From positions 21,529,501-21,593,500 of the forward strand of contig JARDYH010000006.1 of assembly GCA_029215795.1 (NCBI GenBank): 64,000 bases of DNA, written 5' to 3'. This document shows, in pieces, positions 31,780 through 43,837 of this stretch. The notes below the pieces were generated by a model, which was given only the letters and a program-made list of their open reading frames with translations, did not search any database and had not been told where the DNA came from. The position numbers and the translations under genes are program-made. Positions within the stretch are counted from its first letter, which is position 1. Each line of letters begins with the position of its first letter. This DNA comes from Anniella stebbinsi. Its lineage: Eukaryota > Chordata > Lepidosauria > Squamata > Anniellidae.

Positions 31780-32800
31780 CACTGGCTGAGTTCAGACAAA
31801 ATGATAACCAACAGTGGTTTAAGTAGTCAACCATCAGTTGATTGGTCAACGGTTGGTTATTGTGTTGTCTGTCAGGCAAAAAACACCCCATGGTTGACTA
31901 TTTCCCCCAAAATGACCCGAGTTAACCAATGCTGTGCAAAGTTGACTATCTGCACAACCATTGGTTAGTGTGTTGTCTGTCAGGCTCAGTGGACTATTTT
32001 ACAGGGTTGATTGGACTATCTCGGCTGGCTACAGAGTACCCTGGCAAGAGCAACCAAAGCGGCGGCTGCCACTTTAGTCCAGCCCGCAGAACTCACAATG
32101 GCTGCTGGGATAGCACCGGGAGGACTGAGGGAGGAGGGAGGGTGGGGAGAGAGGCGGGAACTGTGTCAGTCAAATGCCAGGTTGACTGTTAGTCCACTCA
32201 GCGCCAGCCTCAAACAATTTACAGTTGTGAGGGAACGAACTGGCTGAATTTGGACGACACTTTAGACAATGGAGGGGGGAAGAGGCAACCATCAGTTGTG
32301 TTGCTTATTGTGTCATGTGTTGGGCGACACACAACACACACATAATTGATGGAATGTTATTAAGCAACAGGGAAAAACAATGGGCTGCTCCATTGTTTAT
32401 CCGAGCCCCGTTGCTTATTATGAGGCCGGGACTTTCAGCTGTGTGACGGGGGGAAGGGCAACGTGTCATGTGTCAGGCACTGAAAAAATAACGTACTGTC
32501 CGTTGCCTCTTCCTCCATTGTCTAAAGTGCCGTCCAAACTACGCCGTTGTGTGGGGAGGACCTGCAAAATAACCAACTGTGAGTTGACTATTAACCCACC
32601 ATTGGCCTGGTTTGGACGACACCATAACCAATGGGGTGGGGACCAACCATCAGTTGTGTTGATTATTGTGTCATGTAGCGGGCAACACACTATGCACACA
32701 CAACTGACAGTACAATTAGTACAACTTTCAGGCAATTAAACAATGGAGAAAAACAACCGGCTGCTCCATTGCTTATCCGGAGATCCGTTGATTAACATGT
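31780..32800. mobile_element. Cluster of nested hAT-like MITEs
   Basis: At least two, probably three, related elements lie in tandem. 31,785-32,230 begins ACTGGCTGAGTTCAGAC. 32,238-32,543 has terminal inverted repeats of about 47 bp (GGCTGAATTTGGACGACAC against GTGCCGTCCAAAC, with AGACAATGGAGG inside). Another begins near 32,609 with GGTTTGGACGACACCATAAC. They are related to the 10,897 family. Confidence 0.6.
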
Positions 32801-35800
32801 TGTGTGGCGGGGTGCGCGCGTTAATTTCATGCATCGAGTGCGTTATTACACAAGCCCATAGAGGCTGCCAGCAAGAGCTGCCAAATGCAGCCTGGTCGCT
32901 TCTCCACATTCCCAAGAACTAGATGCTGACATCGGCATAGCAACCGAGGATGCCCGCCTCTTCCCCCTGCAGCCGTCACTGAGCTCACCAAAGGAGCGGC
33001 TTCAGAAAGCACTCGCTCTGTGTGGCTGCGGCAGCACTGGCACCTCTCAGTGCTCCAGGAAGTGTTAAGCATCCAAGCACAACCGCAAAGCCCCTAACCA
33101 CTCAGCGGGGGGCACACAAAGGGCTTCTACTAGGGAACCAGGGGGAACAGGCACACAACTCTCATCCGATATCCTGCCCCTCAGAGAAATCCAGCTGCCC
33201 AGGTACACAGGGGCACCAACTCTCCCCTCATCTTGGCTCACCCCAATTCCCCCGATTGCTCCTCAGAAGCCCTGCAACCTCCGCGCCCCTTGCTCCTTCT
33301 GCGCACCTACAGGCAGCCACCCTGGCGAAGCGCCGCCCGCTCAGCCCCTCTCCTTCCATCCAACTTCGCCGAACTGCACACACTGGCTCTCCGCTTCCCC
33401 AAGCCGTGCAGAATGGGCAGTCCAACGGCGCACGCAGGCATCCCACCTCCAGAAGCCACTGGTCGCGCCAGCTGCAGTTGTTGTTTGAAACATCCGAAAG
33501 AATGCATAACACTCTCACGGCCATGCATCTCTGTGCCTCTGTCAACCCCTCCTGACTCCACTCTTCAGGGCAACTTCCCATAACCATCTCCAGCTCCCTA
33601 GCATCAACTCCTCCACTGCCACACAGGAAGCCTACATCTATGTGATGTAGCACCACCTAGAAGTTACGTAGTGGAAAACCAGGAAAGGAAACACTCCTCA
33701 TGTAGTGCTACAATTCTGAGACAAAACCGAAAGTAGATACAGTGGATTAACAGGCTTGTGTAGAAAATCTCTAAATGTATGTTTCCCACCCTAGGTTAGA
33801 AAAGTTGTGTGTGTGTGTGTGTGCGTGAGAGAGAGAGACAGCCAGACAGATTGAATAGAAAAACTATTGGATGGCAAAGGATTGCACAGTTCCTACCCCT
33901 TCACTGCTCCTCTGTTTTAAGGCTCCTCTGCAGTTGCTTTTCATTTTTAGATGAGGTTATCAAGAGACTGTTTGACCTTTATTTCCCTCCTAAAGCTTCA
34001 TCTGGGGGGAGTCTACACCAGCCATTTATTGCAGGATTGTATCACAAACATTACTAACGGGGCACATGACCTTCACTTACTCCTGCAGTGATCTCAGCTC
34101 CACCTCTCAGTTTTCACTGAAAATCCCTGACTGCTTCTGTCACGTTTTTTCCAGCTCTCTTGCTCCCATTCTGAAGAACATTTGTGGTGCCCCGTTCCCC
34201 CCCCCTTGCAAGGTTGTTGCTGTCCGCCGCAATTTCTGGGCTCAGCAAACAGCCAATCATTTGTGAGGGGTGTGTTCACGGCTAATGACCTGTCCGCCAT
34301 TTTCTCCACATGTTTTGGATGGGTATCGGCATGTTTTACTGGCAAGTGTGTGTGGTTTTGTTTTTAATACAAACATATCTCTGCACAGGAGTGCATATTC
34401 GACGAAGTTCCTATTCCCCCCCCCCCCCCCATATGTGGCTGGACTCATAGGCATCCCTCAGGAGTCAATTTAAAAAAAACTTTTGCACCATAGCCATCTG
34501 CCTAGCCCCGGCCACTTGTACTGATACACATGCGGAAGTGCCCTAATAGGGTGCATGTGCTCCCGAAATGGCACTCCTACAATTGCAGTACAGATCAGTC
34601 GCGTGTGCCCCGTGAGTGCCGATCACAGAAGCGGGGAACATTCAGAAGCATCCCTCTTCCATTGCAAAAGGGCTGCAAGTGTTGGGCTGCTATTAAAGAT
34701 CCAGGAACATGGTGAGGAAAAAATGATGGCAGCTTTATGATGTGGGTCACGACCATTAAAATCTCACTTTAAATCTTCTTTTCAGTTAATATGCTAGCTT
34801 TCCCCAATGACACAAGATTTAAATGCCAGCCTGCGAACATAGTCAAAATCTTTGTCACTTCATGAGTCAAGATAATTGCACTTCAAAAACAGTGTTTGAT
34901 AGAACATCACTTTTGATCTTTCTGTCGAGAGTGCTCTTTATGCAGAACGTAAGCTTGTTATTAAATTGTCCTGTAGTAACGTTTCAGGTTAGTTGTTACA
35001 ATTCATATTTAAGATACCACGCATAGTCTTTGTCAAGGAGTATTTTCTACATTAACACATAAGTGTACAATGCTAATTTAAATAGATTAAGTACATTGTG
35101 GCAGGATTTTAAAAAATAAATAAATACATTTTTATCGGTTCATACCTGAATGCTTGCCACCACTGCATTGGAGTCTCCCTTCTATGCACACCTGCACTAA
35201 GACCATACACGGGGGTGGGGTTGTTGATTTGCCACAGTGCATATGAAGATTGTGTGTTGTGCACACAAAGGCACACATGCACCTGGGAGATCTGCCCCTC
35301 AGTGACACACTCAGAGGTGACTGAAGCCGTTCTACAGGCTGCATTTGGGACAGACTGTACCAGGATTAAACACTGAACACTACAGGGAGAGACCTGGAAA
35401 CCCTAACCCATTGGCTGCTTTAATATAAGGACTGTATGGACAGGAGTTTCTTTAGGTGGCACCTGTTCTTCACATAGGTCCTCTTCTCTGACAAGTGCAG
35501 AATATTCACTTAGTATGTAGTCATTGCAATGCTTGAGGTGATTATTATATTTTTTAACAATGCTAAGTAACGATAAAGTAATTTTAAAATGACAAAGGGG
35601 TAATGATGCACTTCTGGCTAACATAATTAACAATGAGCCACAAGTGGGAAAAGGGGACTGAAATGCCATTTTGCAGTGGATGAGATGTTTTGCTGATTGG
35701 CTCCACCTGTTACAGACCTCATTTAAGGTGGGGAAGGATTGGACAGGCTGGGAGAGAGACTACAGCCACAAGACTGGGCTATGCATGTGGAACTCTTTGT

Positions 35801-36440
35801 CCGCCTGGCTACTCTGAAGGGCTCTAAGACAGGAATTCCAGGTCCTTGAGGTGCAAATTCTCAGGGAGTGGAGCCTGGTGCCTCATTGGTCAAGGGGTGG
35901 AGCCTAGAGGGACAGGTGTGGTGGCACCTGGTGGATCAGGAGCAGGGTGTGGCTGTACGTGGTCAGGTGGAATTTGATGAACATGGAGGCAGAATTCATA
36001 ACAAAAGCGCTTAAGTCAAGCAGAAGATGGCCTTGGCTCCCTTTGATTCTGTCTCTTCCCCTTCAGATTTTAGTCCTTCTCTTGGAGTCTTTGGTCTTAA
36101 GACAACCCAGTACCTTTTAACATAGTAACTGATCATTTTATGTAATAAGTGCAACATCCTGAAGTAGAGATGGGTAACGCTCCCATCTTATTGTTCAGAA
36201 AGCTGTTTCTGTAGGTGGGGTCCTATAATTAGCAGCTGACAGATGCACTGGAGGAATATTTAACAAAGGTTTGTGCTTGTAAAAGTACCAGAGAGGAAGA
36301 GTGTTCAGAATCCTTTCTTTGACAAAATCTTAAACGGAAAAGGCAAGGGATATCCCTGGAGCCATGTAGATTACCCAGCCCACAAAGCAATTTCATCTAG
36401 CTCCCAGTTTCATAAAAGGCCCTACTTGCTGTCAAAATTA
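32800..36440. other. Intergenic stretch with a C-rich, CpG-moderate part
   Basis: 33,180-33,500 is C-rich and leaves open frames on both strands (up to 142 codons), but none shows a family signature. A CCAAT element and a CCGCCATTTT motif lie near 34,250-34,305. A 15-base poly-C tract is at 34,416-34,430. No exon was recognised. Confidence 0.4.
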
Positions 36441-36454
36441 TGCAAATGAGGCAA

Positions 36455-36780
36455 CATGACCGGAAGTAAACAAACACCACGTGACCGGAAGTGACGTCGC
36501 CACTTGTCAAACCAAACCTCCATGACCGGAAGTGACATAGGTAAACAAACATCGCAAGACCGGAAGTGATGTCATCACCTGTCAAAACAAAACCACTTGA
36601 CCGGAAGTGACATATATAAACAAACGCTGTGTGGCCGGAACCGGAAGTGGCATAGGTATACAACACACACACACACCCTTGTGGCCGGAACCGGTAGTGA
36701 CGTAGGTATACAAACTCCCCATGTGGCCGGAACCGGTAGTGACGCAGGTAAAAAAAACCCAGGTGGCCGGAAACGGTCCA
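36455..36780. repeat. Degenerate minisatellite of CCGGAAGT motifs
   Basis: CCGGAA occurs at about 36,460, 36,484, 36,526, 36,560, 36,601, 36,634, 36,641, 36,684, 36,726 and 36,766, mostly 33-50 bp apart. Several units read CCGGAAGTGACGT or GTGATGTCAT, joining an ETS-type site to a CRE-like half. An octamer ATGCAAAT lies just before the array (36,440). Frames through it are not protein-like. Confidence 0.75.
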
Positions 36781-36785
36781 ACAGT

Positions 36786-36955
36786 AACATGGGCCCCTCT
36801 GGGTGACACGTCCTGTAGGAACATGCCCAGGCATGTCTCTCCACAGCCCCTCAGCGGTTGGCTAAGGAATAACATGGGGACGTCTGGGTGACACGCCTGT
36901 AGGAACAAGCCCAGGCCTGTCTCCCCATAGCCCCTCACTGGTTGGCTAAGGAGTA
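36786..36955. repeat. 85-bp tandem duplication
   Basis: Two units begin at 36,786 and 36,871 (AACATGGG, then TCTGGGTGACACG and TTGGCTAAGGA) and directly follow the minisatellite. Confidence 0.8.
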
Positions 36956-36976
36956 GCTCGTGACCTATATGATACA

Positions 36977-37667
36977 GTCTCCACTGAAAGGCTGCCTAGA
37001 ATCCTGAGATTGAAGAATTATGTCTGCCTTAATGCAGTTAGGAGATTTTAAGTTGACAAGTCTTGCAGCTGGAGGTTCTACATTTGGAAGTTTTTCTGTA
37101 TTGACAAACAGTTTGTTAGCAAACAAAAGAAATGGTTTGTTAGGAACTAGGATAACGTCTTTATTAGTACTATTTCCCTTTCTTGGACTCAGAGGTGCAG
37201 ATTTTAAAGTCACACAAAGTTCTTGATCTTTGTTTTCAGTTGTATCTTCTATTTGTAATGACATTATCTGGCTATCAAACACAGAAGTTTCAGCCTAATC
37301 ACCCTCACAGAGTTGTTTTGCTGGTATCTGAAAGGAAAACTGCAATGTTAGCATTGGATGAGTCTCAATGGAAAGGTTGCCCAGAATCCTGAGATTGAAG
37401 AATTTTGTCTGCCTTAATGCAGCTAGGAGATTTTAGGTTGACAAGTCTTGCAGCTGGAGGTTCTACATTTGGAAGTTTTCCTGTATTGAAAAACAGTTTG
37501 TTAGCAAACAAAAGAAACGTGTTGTTAGGAACTAGGATAACTTCTTTATTAGTACTATTTCCTTTTCTTGGACTCAGAGGTGCAGATTTTAAGGTCACAC
37601 AACGTTCTTGATCTTTGTTTTCAGTTGTATCTTCTATTTGTAATGACATTATCTGGCTATCAAACAC
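36977..37667 (-). pseudogene. Tandemly duplicated decayed coding fragment (385-bp period)
   Basis: Two copies, 36,977-37,282 and 37,362-37,667, encode on the minus strand about 100 codons each (FDSQIMSLQIEDTTENKDQE, then APLSPRKGNSTNK). By hand count they differ at about 12 nucleotides, about nine of them amino-acid changing. Stops bound both frames upstream (TAG) and copy 2 downstream (TGA). The composition is protein-like, so it may be a retrocopy or exon fragment that was then duplicated. I do not recognise the parent gene. Confidence 0.45.
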
Positions 37668-37699
37668 AGTACTTGCTTCTATCTTTGCCTATACAGGTT

Positions 37700-40197
37700 T
37701 TTTGTTTACCCACTGAGTTTTTTTACTCTGAACCTCAAAGGCATAGTGCCTCTCTTCACCCACAACTTCTGTGCCACCAAAAAAAACAAATAATAATAAT
37801 AATAAAAATAAATAAATAAAATCTCAAGGCATAATTTTGTAATAACTTGCATCCATACTTCCAGACCATTAAAAACTGTTAATAATCCTGGAACTAAGTA
37901 AATCCAGGGAAACTTTATATTGTGGAAGAAATATAATCTGAATTTAAGGGCCTTACTGTGTGTAGTTTGAACTGGATTAAAAGCTGCAACATCTGTTTTT
38001 TTCCAAAAAGGCAAAGGTCTGTGTACTAAATGAGTGAATTGTGCAGTACTGAGTAGGAATGAGGCTAGTAATGATTAGGGGATGTAGCTGCTGCTAAAGC
38101 TACACTTCTGCCTGGAAAAGGACTTTGATAAATTTTAAGCCACAACAGTTTCTAGCTGTGGGAAGGGAATGAAAGAAATCACTTTATGTTATTGTGAATT
38201 ATCACTTCTGCTGCGAAAAGTTTAACTTTGCCAGTGCTTTGGCATTTTTGGGATATTCATTACATTGGGGAAAAAAGGGGGCTAGGTCTTGGCTATATTT
38301 ACTAGTTTTGTAGTAGTGTTTTGTTGATGTGTCTTTTCCCCCACACCTTTTTTCTATTGTCGGGTCTAATTTCTAAAAAAAAAAACATTTTGCATGTTTG
38401 TGAAATAGCTGTCTTTCTGAATAGGGATTTGTGTTTCCTTTGCTCCTTTTTACAGAAACGCACTACTGGGTGGAATGTTTTGGCTGGGAAATGCGATGCT
38501 ACATCTTTACGAGCATTTTCCCCCAATTTATAACAGTGTTTCCCAACCCCTTTTTGCCTGCAGGCAGGGAAAGTGTATGTACAGTATTTATTTTGTTTCA
38601 ATTTTGCTTTGAAATTTGTAAGTTTCTATAAATAGCTTACTGATTTAATGTTTGGGAGGACAAGTGGCTTGTTTAAATTTGTATTTGACCATAGTTCCCA
38701 CTTTCTGTACTTTAAAATACTGAAATTGTAGCCCTTGTTTTGGTGATTCCATTGCTCTTGCTTTTGAGCAAACTTGACTTTAGAATGTGTTCCCAAAGTA
38801 TCAGTAGCAGCTTCACTTATTTCAAAAACACATCTGATGGTGGTGCTTCACCTGCCAAACAATAAGGGGTAGGATTTGGAGATCAGATGTTTGGAAACTG
38901 ATCTACTTTAATCTCTGAATTGTCTGTAGGGGGTGGGAGGCAAACGTGTATCTATATAAACTTATAGCTTGTTTGTTTATTTGTTTTGTTAACTCAACAA
39001 ACCTGCCAAATTGTACAGACAACCAGCCACAAATTGTACCATAACAGCTGCTTGGCAGCTTGCATTTGTAGGCCCAGGCCAGAAAGCAAAAAGAAGAGGT
39101 TTAAGGGATTAAACCTGTCGGCTCCTAGACTGTAATCCTATAGACAGTTAGTTGAACTTAAGTCCCATTGAACTCAATGGGGCATATGTCTGGGTAGGCA
39201 TGCATAAGATTGAACTGTCAGTTTCTATTGAAATTAGTCAGACTTAAGTTAGTCATGCCTAACTTTTCTCATTGATCTAAATGTGACGTAAGCTCAACTA
39301 ACAGTCTGGATCCAGCCCCTTGTGATTTTTCTAACACAGAGAAGTAGTTACAATATTGATGAAAGCCCCTCCACTGCTTTAATCACCGCTCGTGCAAACA
39401 GATCACCTAAGTGATATGAGATTTTTTTTTAAGCATTTGATGAAGCAGTTCAAAGTATAATATTTTGGAGTAAAATGGTATCACCACTGAAAGAATATCT
39501 AAGACAGGGGGTGGGGGTGGAAAGGTACAACTATTTTGGTTTCTGACTTGAGCTTGGAGAACAAATGGATATATCTGTTTGTTTAAAAATACAGCTAGTT
39601 CAACCCAGGCATACACAAGCTTCATCATTCAGGTTGAAGGTGAACGATTTATAATGCTGTATGAAAATTAATATTCTGGAAAACTTTTCACTTTACTATA
39701 TTTAATTTTGGAATTACTGTTAAAAAAAAGCAGGGTGGGATACTGCTTTTGGGATTGGCTCACACACACACACACACACACCACACAAGTGAAAAACTAC
39801 TGTTCCCGGGAAAGATTCCTTTCCCTTATTTTACAAAAAGCATTACACTGAAATGTGTATTTTATTGCTTTAACTTGCAGTATTGGGTGAGCTTAAATTT
39901 ACCTTTTTAAAATAAACCAGTTTCTGTAAGATATTCAACAATGAGTATCAAGAGTCTGTAAGCCATTTACCTATCACATAAATTTATTATTCATTAAGGC
40001 TGCAAACCTATTTACCTGGAAGTAAATTCAACTGTTTTCAATAGGACATGCTTCAAAGTTAGCATGCTTTGGCTCAGGGTGTTAGGCCATGTTTAAGCCA
40101 ATCAAAAAGACTCCTGCATCCAAAACCAAAATGTTCAGCAACAGGTAGCATCATTTCTACATAAAGTATACACTTCTATGTAGGTATAAAAGTAAGA
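37700..40197. other. Intergenic stretch, no gene seen
   Basis: A diverged squamate repeat with AAGTCCCATTGAACTCAATG lies at 39,110-39,310. (CA)n is near 39,761-39,781. Nothing exon-like was found. Confidence 0.4.
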
Positions 40198-40760
40198 TTA
40201 GAAAGATGCAGTTGAGAACTCTTGATAATAGCCATTCAACATGCTTAATGTTTTATTTTGCCATTTCAAAAAAACAAAAAAGAAGTGCATGGAGAGGCTG
40301 CTGTGCTGCTGTGTATATATATATATATATATATATTAAAAATTAAACAAACAAACAAATGGGTTGACGACATCTCCAAAACAGAACTGGGTTAACTATA
40401 ATACCCCACAAACTAAATATTGTTCAGATCACCAAGTATATTCTATGAAGATGAAGAAAAAACAGAAAAATAGTTCAGAAAGATGCAGTTGATAATAGCC
40501 ATTCAACATGCTTAATGTTTTATTTTGTCATTTAAAAAAAAAACAGAAATGTATGGAGAGGCTACTGTGTAGGGGAATTCAACTGGAACATTGACTATAT
40601 TTTTTTAAAAAATTAAACAAACAAACAAACAAACAAACAGGAGTTGAGGACATCTCCAAAACAGAACAGGGTTAACTATAATACCCCACAAACTAAATAT
40701 TATTCGAATTACCATGTATATTCAATGAAGATGAAGAAAAAAACAGAAAAATAGTTGTTT
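40198..40760. repeat. Direct duplication at the left edge of the foldback
   Basis: Two copies of about 275 bp start at about 40,198 and 40,472 (GAAAGATGCAGTTGA, then GCCATTCAACATGCTTAATG). Each contains a (AAAC)n tract. The second copy leads into the left arm. Confidence 0.75.
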
Positions 40761-41162
40761 TTAAAGAAACAATTACAATGACCCAAAGATGGTTTTAACT
40801 ATTCTGAGGTATATTTTACTTTTTTCTGTGGGAATAAATTGGGAAAGAAACAAAAATTTGTTGCATAAGGCTTTTTTTTAAAAAAATCTGAAAATGCAAC
40901 CAACTACAAACATGCTTTAAGTTTCAGGGGCTGTGGGGGGCATACTCACATGGATCAGATAATGAATCTCCCCTTCCAGGTGGGATGCAGAAAACACAGA
41001 AAGATCTGACTCCAGGAACCACTTTTTATAAAACCCTTGGATGGGGGGGGGGGGGTGTCCTGATTTCAGACCATATGGATTTGGGCTATTGGACTACAGG
41101 AACCATGTGATCTTCCCAACCCCATCAAACAGGGGTTTCTCCCGGGACCTACTAAAACAAAG

Positions 41163-43288
41163 GACAGTACTTGTCCATAGGGAAACCATACTTGCCCATA
41201 GAGAAACCATACTTGCCCATAGGGATCCATTGCATAGCACTTGCCCATAGGGATTCATTGCATAGCACTTGCCCATAGGGATTCATTGGACAGTACTTGC
41301 CCATAGGGATTCATTGCATTGCACTTTCCCATTGAGAAAGCATACTTGCCCATAGGGATTCATTGGACAGTACTTGCTCATAGGGATTCATTGCATAGCA
41401 CTTACCCATTGAGAAAGCATACTTGCGCATAGGGATTCATTGGGCAGTACTTACCCATAGGGATTCATTGCATTGCACCTTCCCATTGAGAAAGCATACT
41501 TGCCCATAGGGATTCATTGGACAGTACTTGCCCATAGGGATTCATTGCATAGCACTTGCCCATAGGGATTCATTGCATAGCACTTTCCCATTGAGAAACC
41601 ATACTTGCCCATAGGGATTCATTGCATAGCACTTTCCCATTGAGAAACCATACTTGCCCATAGTGATTCATTGCATAGCACTTGCCCATGGAGAAACCAT
41701 ACTTGCCCATAGGGATTCATTGGACAGTACTTGCCCATAGGGATTCATTGCATAGCACTTGCCCATAGGGATTCATTGCATTGCACTTGCCCATAGAGAA
41801 ACCATACTTGCCCATAGGGATTCATTGCATAGCACTTGCCCATAGGGATTCATTGCATTGCACTTGCACATAGAGAAACCATACTTGCCCATAGGGATTC
41901 ATTGCATAGCACTTTCCCAAAGGGATTCATTGCATTGCACTTGCCCATTGAGAAAGCATACTTGCCCATAGGGATTAATTGCATAGCACTTTCCCATTGA
42001 GAAAGCATACTTGCCCATAGGGATTCATTGCATAGCACTTACCCATTGAGAAAGCATACTTGCCCATAGGGATTCATTGCATTGCACTTGCCCATTGAGA
42101 AAGCATACTTGCCCATAGGGATTCATTGCATAGCACTTTCCCATAGAGAAACCATACTTGCCCATAGGGATTCATTGCATAGCACTTACCCATTGAGAAA
42201 GCATACTTGCCCATAGGGATTCATTGCATAGCACTTGCCCATAGGGATTCATTGGACAGTACTTGCCCATAGGGATTCATTGCATTGCACTTTCCCATTG
42301 AGAAAGCATACTTGCCCATAGGGATTCATTGGACAGTACTTGCCCATAGGGATTCATTGCATTGCACTTGCCCATTGAAAAACCATACTTGCCCATAGGG
42401 ATTCATTGGACAGTACTTGCCCATAGGGATTCCTTGCATTGCACCTTCCCATTGAGAAAGCATACCTGCCCATAGGGATTCATTGGACAGTACTTGCCCA
42501 TAGGGATTCATTGCATAGCACTTAACCATAGAGAAACCATACTTGCCCATAGGGATTCATTGGACAGTACTTGCCCATAGGGATTCATTGCATAGCACTT
42601 AACCATTGAGAAACCATACTTGCCCATAGGGATTCATTGGACAGTACTTGCCCATAGGGATTCATTGCATAGCACTTAACCATAGAGAAACCATACTTGC
42701 CCATAGGGATTCATTGCATAGCACTTGCCCATTGAGAAAGCATACATGCCCATAGGGATTGATTGCATAGCACTTGCCCATTGAGAAAGCATACTTGCCC
42801 ATAGGGATTTATTGGACAGAACTTGCCCATAGGGATTCATTGCATAGCACTTGCCCATTGAGAAACCATACTTGCCCATAGGGATTCATTGGACAGTACT
42901 TGCCCATAGGGATTCATTGCATAGCACTTGCCCATTGAGAAAGCGTACTTGCCCATAGGGATTCATTGCATAGCACTTGCCCATTGAGAAAAAATACTTG
43001 CCCAAAGGGATTCATTGCATAGCACTTTCCCATAGAGAAACCATACTTGCCCATAGGGATTCATTGCATAGCACTTGCCCATTGAGAAAGCATACTTGCC
43101 CATAGGGATTCATTGCATAGCACTTGCCCATAGGGATTCATTGCATTGCACTTTCCCATAGAGAAACCATACTTGCCCATAGGGATTCATTGCATAGCAC
43201 TTTCCCATAGGGATTCATTGCATAGCGCCCATAGAGAAACCACACTTGCCCAAAGGGTTTCATTGCATAGCACTTTTCCATAGAGAAA
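41163..43288 (-). repeat. Left-arm tandem array of 28/21-bp monomers
   Basis: Read on the minus strand, every monomer begins ATGGG(C/A)AAGT. It continues either with GCTATGCAATGAATCCCT (28 bp), ATGGTTTCTC (21 bp) or ACTGTCCAATGAATCCCT (28 bp). The monomers alternate irregularly. Confidence 0.95.
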
Positions 43289-43836
43289 CGGCGAATGGTG
43301 TAAAAGCCGGAATGGAACGGAACGGGCCGGAACGACCCCTTAATATTAAAAAAAACACACCAAAAACCGTGGCATGTGTTAGAAACACTTGAAAACAATA
43401 TTTTAGGACTGAAACCATTGCAATATTATATTATTATTAACCTCATAACTCCCAGAACAACATCCGGAACAGAATGGATGGCCCGGAACGGCCGCTTCTG
43501 AATGACTGAAACCAACCAAACTCAACTGTCACACATTACTAGGTGGGACAGATACAATACACCACAAAACAGCCACAAAAACCATGTTCCAGTGCCCGTA
43601 TCGGGCCATAGTCCATATTGCGCAAAACAGGCCGGAACGGCAGCTTCCAAGTAACATTACACTCACACATTACTAGATGGGACAGATACAATACGTCACA
43701 AAACAGCCACGAAAACTATGTTCTGATGCGCGTTCCGTGCTATAGTCCATATTGCGCAAAGCAGGCCAGAATGGCATCTTCCAAGTGAGGTAAGTCAAAC
43801 AAATTCAACAGTCACATGTTACTCGGTTGGACAGAA
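43289..43836. repeat. Left inner flank of the foldback
   Basis: CpG-rich text with repeated GGCCGGAACG words. A unit of about 145 bp (ATTACTAGGTGGGACAGATA and following) occurs twice, near 43,535 and 43,670. Its inverse lies at 45,534-46,027. Confidence 0.85.
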
Positions 43837-43837
43837 A

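Noticed and set aside
33228..33656. A 142-codon minus-strand frame in the C-rich block
   Set aside because: Frames of similar length are open on both strands because the block is GC-rich. No motif or family resemblance was seen.
36397..36938. Overlapping minus-strand frames of 89-145 codons rich in Arg, Phe and Tyr
   Set aside because: They read through the CCGGAAGT minisatellite and the 85-bp duplication and have no independent protein signal.
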